64,000 nt of DNA from Anaerobacillus sp. CMMVII (GTDB taxonomy: Bacteria > Bacillota > Bacilli > Bacillales > Anaerobacillaceae), in contig NZ_JACEHK010000015.1 of assembly GCF_025377685.1 (NCBI RefSeq), forward strand, positions 496,001 to 560,000, given 5' to 3'. Within the stretch, counting starts at the first letter, position 1. The number at the start of each line of letters is the position of its first letter. Both the position numbers and the translations under genes were made by a program. This document shows, piece by piece, positions 60,345-64,000 of this stretch. The notes beneath the pieces are model-generated. The model saw only the letters and a list, made by a program, of their open reading frames with translations. It had not been told where the DNA came from and searched no databases.

Positions 60345-60534
60345 TGTCTAGCTCCAAGACACATCTATGAAGTTACTTCATTGCAGGTTTTGCGACGAGT
60401 AAACGTAGTGACGCAGGAGCCCCGCCCAGCCCCTCGAGGCAAAGCTGAATGAAGTAACTCTGGAAGTAAAACATGTTGTGCACGAGGTCAGTAGCTTTTG
60501 TCGGGGCTCCCAGGGCGCTTGCGCTTTTCTTGTC
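60345..60534 (+). repeat. Family A repeat, copy A7 (most complete)
   Basis: TGTCTAGCTCCAAGACACAT, ATGAAGTTACTTCATTGCAGG, TTTTGCGACGAGTAAACGTA, GTGACGCAGGAGC, CCCAGCCCCTCGAGGCAAAG, CACGAGGTCAGTAGCTTTTG, CGGGGCTCCCAGGGCGCTTG and GCGCTTTTCTTGTC. Its first 85 bases are almost identical to copy A5. It ends three bases from the stop codon of the convergent DUF1189 gene. Confidence 0.85.
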
Positions 60535-60537
60535 TTA

Positions 60538-61343
60538 TTAGTATCGATCAAGGTCGTCTGCTGTTTCTTCCTTTTTCACTTGAGATTGAGGTATTTCTTT
60601 AAAGATAAGGTAAAGCATAATTACAGCAACTACCCAATAAAGTGTGAATGCAAAAGGAATCGTGATGTTTAGACCATCGATGATTGCAAAGAATACAGTT
60701 GGTAATGTAACTGCATAAGCAGATAAAACCCAAACTTGCTTGTAGGATAGCGTAATCCCAGTATTACGTTTTATGATTAACCCAAATAAAGTGAGAACAA
60801 AAATACCGATATACTTCAACGTTGTAAGAACGATAAATAATAGGAATACAATAATAGCGATTATCAAAGGTAACAGTTCAATGATCGTGTCAGTAAACTC
60901 TTCAATTTCTTGTTTCGTCATATTGATGTTTCCTAAATCTCGATAACGAAATGATTCTGCAACTCCATCTGAGATAAATACCGCTTCTGTTTCCAATAAA
61001 GCTAAAGCGGCATCATAATTATTTTCAAGATCGGCCGCGGATAAAGTTCCAGTCGAATCAAAGATAAATATTCCGTCATCTTGCTGTAGGTAAACAGGCT
61101 CATCAATATCAGATAGTAGGATACTGTTTTAATTTCAAAATCTGGCACTTCATTTGTAAGATCATTTTGGAATTGGTTTGCTGCTGTAGAAATCATTGTA
61201 GCTAGCTGATATCCAGATATTGAAGTTGTAATCAGCATTAAGACGAATACATATAAAATTGTTTTTCCGATTCCTTGAAAACGAAACTTAGCCACGGTTG
61301 GTGGTGAATAAATACTTTTAACTAATTGCTGGAAAATGTTCAT
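60538..61343 (-). CDS. DUF1189 family membrane protein, frame broken by one missing base
   Basis: Starts MNIFQQLVKSIYSPPTVAKF with AAAGGAGACGGAG upstream. The frame breaks after VPDFEIK; one more A in the sense-strand AAAA run (plus-strand TTTT 61127-61130) gives FEIKNSILLSDIDEPVYLQQDDGIFIFD and a 268-residue protein. First membrane helix about 27-48, an extracytoplasmic domain, then four C-terminal helices (LLPLIIAIIVFLLFIVLT and following). DUF1189 proteins, including a putative maltodextrin-system member, have no clear function. The break is probably an error. Confidence 0.8.
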
Positions 61344-61511
61344 TCTCCGTCTCCTTTATAACTATAAATTTTTTATTCGATCCAATAAAAATTTGTTACT
61401 TGTATATTTTACAGAAACTTTAAGACCCTAACAAGTAGTAGTAACTAACAATTAGAAACCAATAAAGAAATAAATGAAAACTTTGGAAATAAGCAAGACG
61501 AAATTATAATC

Positions 61512-61550
61512 TTTACAAAATCTTTACAAAGCATTAATAATTCATCAACA
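61512..61550 (+). promoter_or_regulatory. PhoP-box-like array of four hexamers
   Basis: TTTACA (61512), TTTACA (61523), TTAATA (61534) and TCAACA (61545), each starting exactly 11 bases after the last. A TATGCT -10-like element lies at 61560-61565, so the array covers about -60 to -22, the place of PhoP boxes in activated B. subtilis promoters. It precedes a phosphate transporter gene. Confidence 0.65.
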
Positions 61551-61618
61551 TTTAAGAAGTATGCTTGTAGAGGATTGTCGAATTAAAGAGGTTAATTATT
61601 TTTGAAGGGGCGAGTATT

Positions 61619-63245
61619 TTGGATATTCAACAAATTCTTTTTCTGTTTTTTGGAGGTCTAGGAATATTTCTATTCGGTATTAAATTCATGGGTGATGGTC
61701 TCCAAAAAGTAGCTGGTAACAGACTTAGAGATATCTTGGATAAATTCACATCAAACCCGGTAATGGGGGTTATCGCAGGGTTAGTAGTAACAGTAGCGTT
61801 ACAAACTAGTACAGGGACAACCGTTTTAACGATCGGTCTTGTAAATGCAGGTTTTATGACCTTAAAACAAGCAATTGGGGTTATTATGGGGGCAAACATT
61901 GGAACAACTGTTACTGCCTTTATCATTGGTTTTAAAATTCAGGCATACGCACTCCCAATTATCGCTATAGGTACTTTCTTATCTTCTTTATTAAGAATAA
62001 AAAAGCACAAAATTATGGACAAGTTATTTTCGGGTTTGGTGCTCTATTTTATGGGTTAGGTTTAATGGGAGATGGCATGAAACCGCTCCGTACTCTCCAA
62101 GCGTTTACAGATTTAACGGTGAGTATGAGTGAAAACCCAATTCTCGGTGTAGTCATTGGAACAGTATTTACTGTTGTTGTTCAAAGTTCATCAGCATCGA
62201 TTGGTTTATTGCAGACATTATATGAACAGGGGACTATGGATTTATGGGCAGCACTTCCAGTATTATTTGGTGATAATATTGGGACAACTATTACAGCAGT
62301 TTTGGCTTCTATTGGAGCGTCTATTGCTGCAAGAAGAGCCGCTTTAACACATGTTATCTTTAATCTAATAGGTACATTTATTATCTTGCTATTATTAGTG
62401 CCGTACACACACTTTATTGCTTATATTGGGGAGTTACTTGAACTTAATCCAGCAATGCAAATTGCCTTTGCCCACGGGATCTTTAACTTTGCCAACGTAC
62501 TGATACAGCTACCTTTCGTTGCGGTATTAGCCTTGGTCGTAACGAAGATTATACCTGGAAAGGATTCGGCAATTGAATACAAAGCACAGCATTTAGATCC
62601 TCTGTTTATTCAGCAGTCCCCAGTCATTGCATTAGGACAAGCGAAAAAAGAAGTCTTAAGAATGTCTGAGTTTGCAGAGCAGGGGTTAATTGAGGCAAGT
62701 CATTATGCGAAAACGAATCAGAAGAAGCATGCAGAATTGACGGTGCAATTTGAGGATGCAATTAACAACTTAGACCATAAAATTACCGATTATTTAATTT
62801 TAATTTCTGCTAAGTCTTTATCTGCTAAAGATTCAGAACTACATTCGATGCTTTTGGATACAGTACGTGATATAGAACGTGTTGGGGACCATATGGAAAA
62901 CATCGTTGAATTAATTGACTATAAAATAACCAACAAAGTAACGATTTCAGATCAAGCTATACAAGATCTAGATGAAATGTTTGATTTGACCATTTCAACG
63001 TTAAAGCAAGCAATTAAGGCTTTAGAGCTTAATGATATAATTGAAGCACGTTCAGTTATGTTAAAAGAAGAAAAGATTGATAAAATGGAACGAAAGCTTC
63101 GTAAAAACCATATTCTGCGTGTGAATGAAGGAAGTTGTACTGGTGCAGCTGGAATCGTTTTGTAGATATTGTTAGTAATTTAGAACGTATTGGTGATCAT
63201 GCAGTTAATATCGCTGAAGCCGTTATTGGTGAAGAAAATCTTTAA
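61619..63245 (+). CDS. Na+/phosphate cotransporter with PhoU-like tail, frame broken twice
   Basis: One A added at AA 62021-62022 (ATG GAC AAA GTT ATT TTC) and one T at TTTT 63158-63161 (ATC GTT TTT GTA GAT) restore a protein of about 542 residues. The first 330 residues are two NptA-type repeats (LQTSTGTTVLTIGLVNAG, MGANIGTTVTAFI; VVQSSSASIGLLQ, GDNIGTTITAVL). The C-terminal part (about 350-542) is a PhoU-like helical domain with DTVRDIERVGDHMENI and SNLERIGDHAVNIAEAV. Start TTG 61619 after GAAGGGGCG. Sodium-driven phosphate uptake is the likely role; the upstream PhoP-type box agrees. Confidence 0.9.
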
Positions 63246-63255
63246 GTAAATAATG

Positions 63256-63292
63256 TGTGCCTGCCATCTTAAGCAATGGATGCGCAGGCACA
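63256..63292 (+). other. Hairpin after the Na/Pi cotransporter gene
   Basis: TGTGCCTGC..17 bases..GCGCAGGCACA; strong stem but no T run, possible weak terminator. 63246-63397 holds no gene. Confidence 0.45.
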
Positions 63293-63397
63293 TTCATGTT
63301 AAAAAGTTCTTGCTAATGAAAAAGGAATATGGTATATTTTTCTTGTCATTCGAATTTATTCTAAAAACTTAATGAAGAAATAATTAAAATTAAGTTG

Positions 63398-63427
63398 TTG
63401 ACAATAGAATTTAATTCATGGTAATAT
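63398..63427 (+). promoter_or_regulatory. Promoter of the tRNA cluster
   Basis: TTGACA and TAATAT, spacer 18, about 23 bases before the first tRNA. Confidence 0.75.
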
Positions 63428-63449
63428 AAATCTTGTCCTTAATTTTTAT

Positions 63450-63524
63450 TCCACAGTAGCTCAGTGGTAGAGCAATCGGCTGTTAACCGATCGGTCGTAG
63501 GTTCGAGTCCTACCTGTGGAGCCA
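63450..63524 (+). tRNA. tRNA-Asn (GTT)
   Basis: 75 bases, acceptor TCCACAG / CTGTGGA, anticodon GTT in GGCTGTTAACC, T-loop GGTTCGAGTCC, CCA encoded. Confidence 0.97.
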
Positions 63525-63529
63525 TATAT

Positions 63530-63606
63530 GGCGGCGTGGCTCAGCTGGCTAGAGCGTACGGTTCATACCCGTGAGGTCGGGGGTTCGACTCCCTCCGCCG
63601 CTACCA
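63530..63606 (+). tRNA. tRNA-Met (CAT), elongator type
   Basis: 77 bases, starts GGCGGCGTGGCTCAGCTGGC, anticodon CAT in GGTTCATACCC, ends CCGCCGCTACCA. It matches the Bacillus elongator tRNA-Met pattern, with a G-U first pair. Confidence 0.9.
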
Positions 63607-63626
63607 ATTTATTCACTTTCTCATAT

Positions 63627-63700
63627 GGCGGTTGTGGCGAAGTGGTTAACGCACCGGATTGTGGCTCCGGCATTCGTGGGTTCAATTCCCATCAATCGCC
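63627..63700 (+). tRNA. tRNA-His (GTG)
   Basis: Extra G at -1 opposite C73 (GGCGGTTG / CAATCGCC), anticodon GTG in GGATTGTGGCTCC. The CCA end is not encoded (CTT follows), unlike its neighbours. Confidence 0.93.
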
Positions 63701-63724
63701 CTTGAAATGATTTAATATTAAATT

Positions 63725-63801
63725 GGACCCTTAGCTCAGTTGGTTAGAGCTACCGGCTCATAACCGGTTGGTCGTAGGTTCGAGTCCTACAGGGTCCACC
63801 A
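63725..63801 (+). tRNA. tRNA-Ile2 (CAT, lysidine-modified) or tRNA-Met
   Basis: GGACCCTTAGCTCAGTTGGT start, anticodon CAT in GGCTCATAACC, CCA encoded. The body resembles bacterial tRNA-Ile(CAU), whose wobble C becomes lysidine by TilS, more than an initiator or elongator Met tRNA. Confidence 0.8.
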
Positions 63802-63810
63802 ATTAATTAC

Positions 63811-63903
63811 GGAGGAATACCCAAGTTCGGCTGAAGGGATCGGTCTTGAAAACCGACAGGCGGGTTAAACCGCGCGGGGGTTCGAATCCCTCTTCCTCCT
63901 CCA
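63811..63903 (+). tRNA. tRNA-Ser (TGA)
   Basis: 93 bases with the long variable arm (CAGGCGGGTTAAACCGCGC), anticodon TGA in GGTCTTGAAAACC, acceptor GGAGGAA / TTCCTCC, CCA encoded. The discriminator base is T where G is usual for Ser. Confidence 0.93.
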
Positions 63904-63915
63904 TAGTACATAATC

Positions 63916-63963
63916 CAACGATCTGTATGTTCATTTTATATGAGCCTATAGATCGTTTTTTCT
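63916..63963 (+). terminator. Terminator after the tRNA cluster
   Basis: AACGATCTGTA ... CTATAGATCGTT followed by a T run. The final 37 bases of the window hold nothing recognisable. Confidence 0.85.
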
Positions 63964-64000
63964 ATTTGTTGAACTTCCGAAGACTGAACTATTTTCAGGG

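Noticed and set aside
63516-63710. A 64-codon ORF across the tRNA cluster
   Set aside because: It translates tRNA-Met and tRNA-His sequence and has no ribosome binding site; an artefact of tRNA GC content.

Overview
The window is the chromosomal housekeeping region of a low-GC, endospore-forming Firmicute of the family Bacillaceae. The evidence is AT-rich codon use, AAAGGAGG-type ribosome binding sites, sporulation genes (spoIIP, yqfC, yqfD), a perfect CIRCE element, sigma-W-like promoters, and gene order that follows Bacillus subtilis from spoIIP to yqfZ almost gene for gene. No phage, insertion sequence, CRISPR array or large island is visible. The species cannot be named from the sequence; an environmental or alkaliphilic Bacillus relative is plausible but unproven.

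Layout. 1-3.9 kb: end of spoIIP, yqxA, lepA. 4-13.4 kb: hemW, then the class I heat-shock operon hrcA-grpE-dnaK-dnaJ with prmA, rsmE and mtaB. 13.8-16.6 kb: deoC, a Na/Pi cotransporter on the minus strand (yqeW), rpsU-yqeY. 16.8-19.9 kb: the membrane-microdomain operon yqeZ(nfeD)-floA-yqfB. 20.2-31.4 kb: yqfC-yqfD-phoH, pgpH-ybeY-dgkA-DUF502-cdd-era, yqzL-recO, ccpN-ppsR. 31.9-38.7 kb: yqxD-dnaG-rpoD, a membrane protein, cccA, trmK-yqfO. 38.8-44.4 kb: ispH, a CarD-like regulator, yqfQ, cshB-nfo, yqfT. 44.9-53.8 kb: a metal and polyphosphate block not in the B. subtilis order: mntBCA-like manganese importer, ppk/ppx, znuCB-zur. 54-63.2 kb: yqfW, yqfX, ispG, yqfZ, an MFS exporter, a DUF1002 protein, a second NfeD protein, a DUF1189 protein, and a second Na/Pi cotransporter. 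63.4-63.9 kb: five tRNA genes.

Two layers lie over this ordinary gene content. First, intergenic DNA holds at least three dispersed small repeat families: A (TGTCTAGCTCC to GCGCTTGCGCTTTTCTT), B (arms of AACTC/AAAACTC tracts ending in AGTGTAG), and C (nested hairpin with compensatory stem changes), plus two long perfect palindromes. They often abut stop codons or sit in leaders (lepA, the mnt operon, rpsU). Second, from about 33 kb onward seven genes or more (dnaG, cshB, ppk, ispG twice, DUF1189, the Na/Pi cotransporter twice, probably yqfX and znuB) are broken by missing bases in short A or T runs. Because essential genes are hit and the defect is always of the same kind, these are most likely sequence errors.

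Regulatory sites add hypotheses: four TTAACA-like hexamers at exact 11-bp spacing (a PhoP box) before the second Na/Pi cotransporter, sigma-W-like promoters before both NfeD loci, a 26-bp near-perfect palindrome of MntR type before the manganese importer, and a 102-bp tandemly duplicated hairpin in the leader of cshB. I found no convincing wholly new multi-gene system; the repeat families, the cshB leader and one small orphan ORF are the least explained items.
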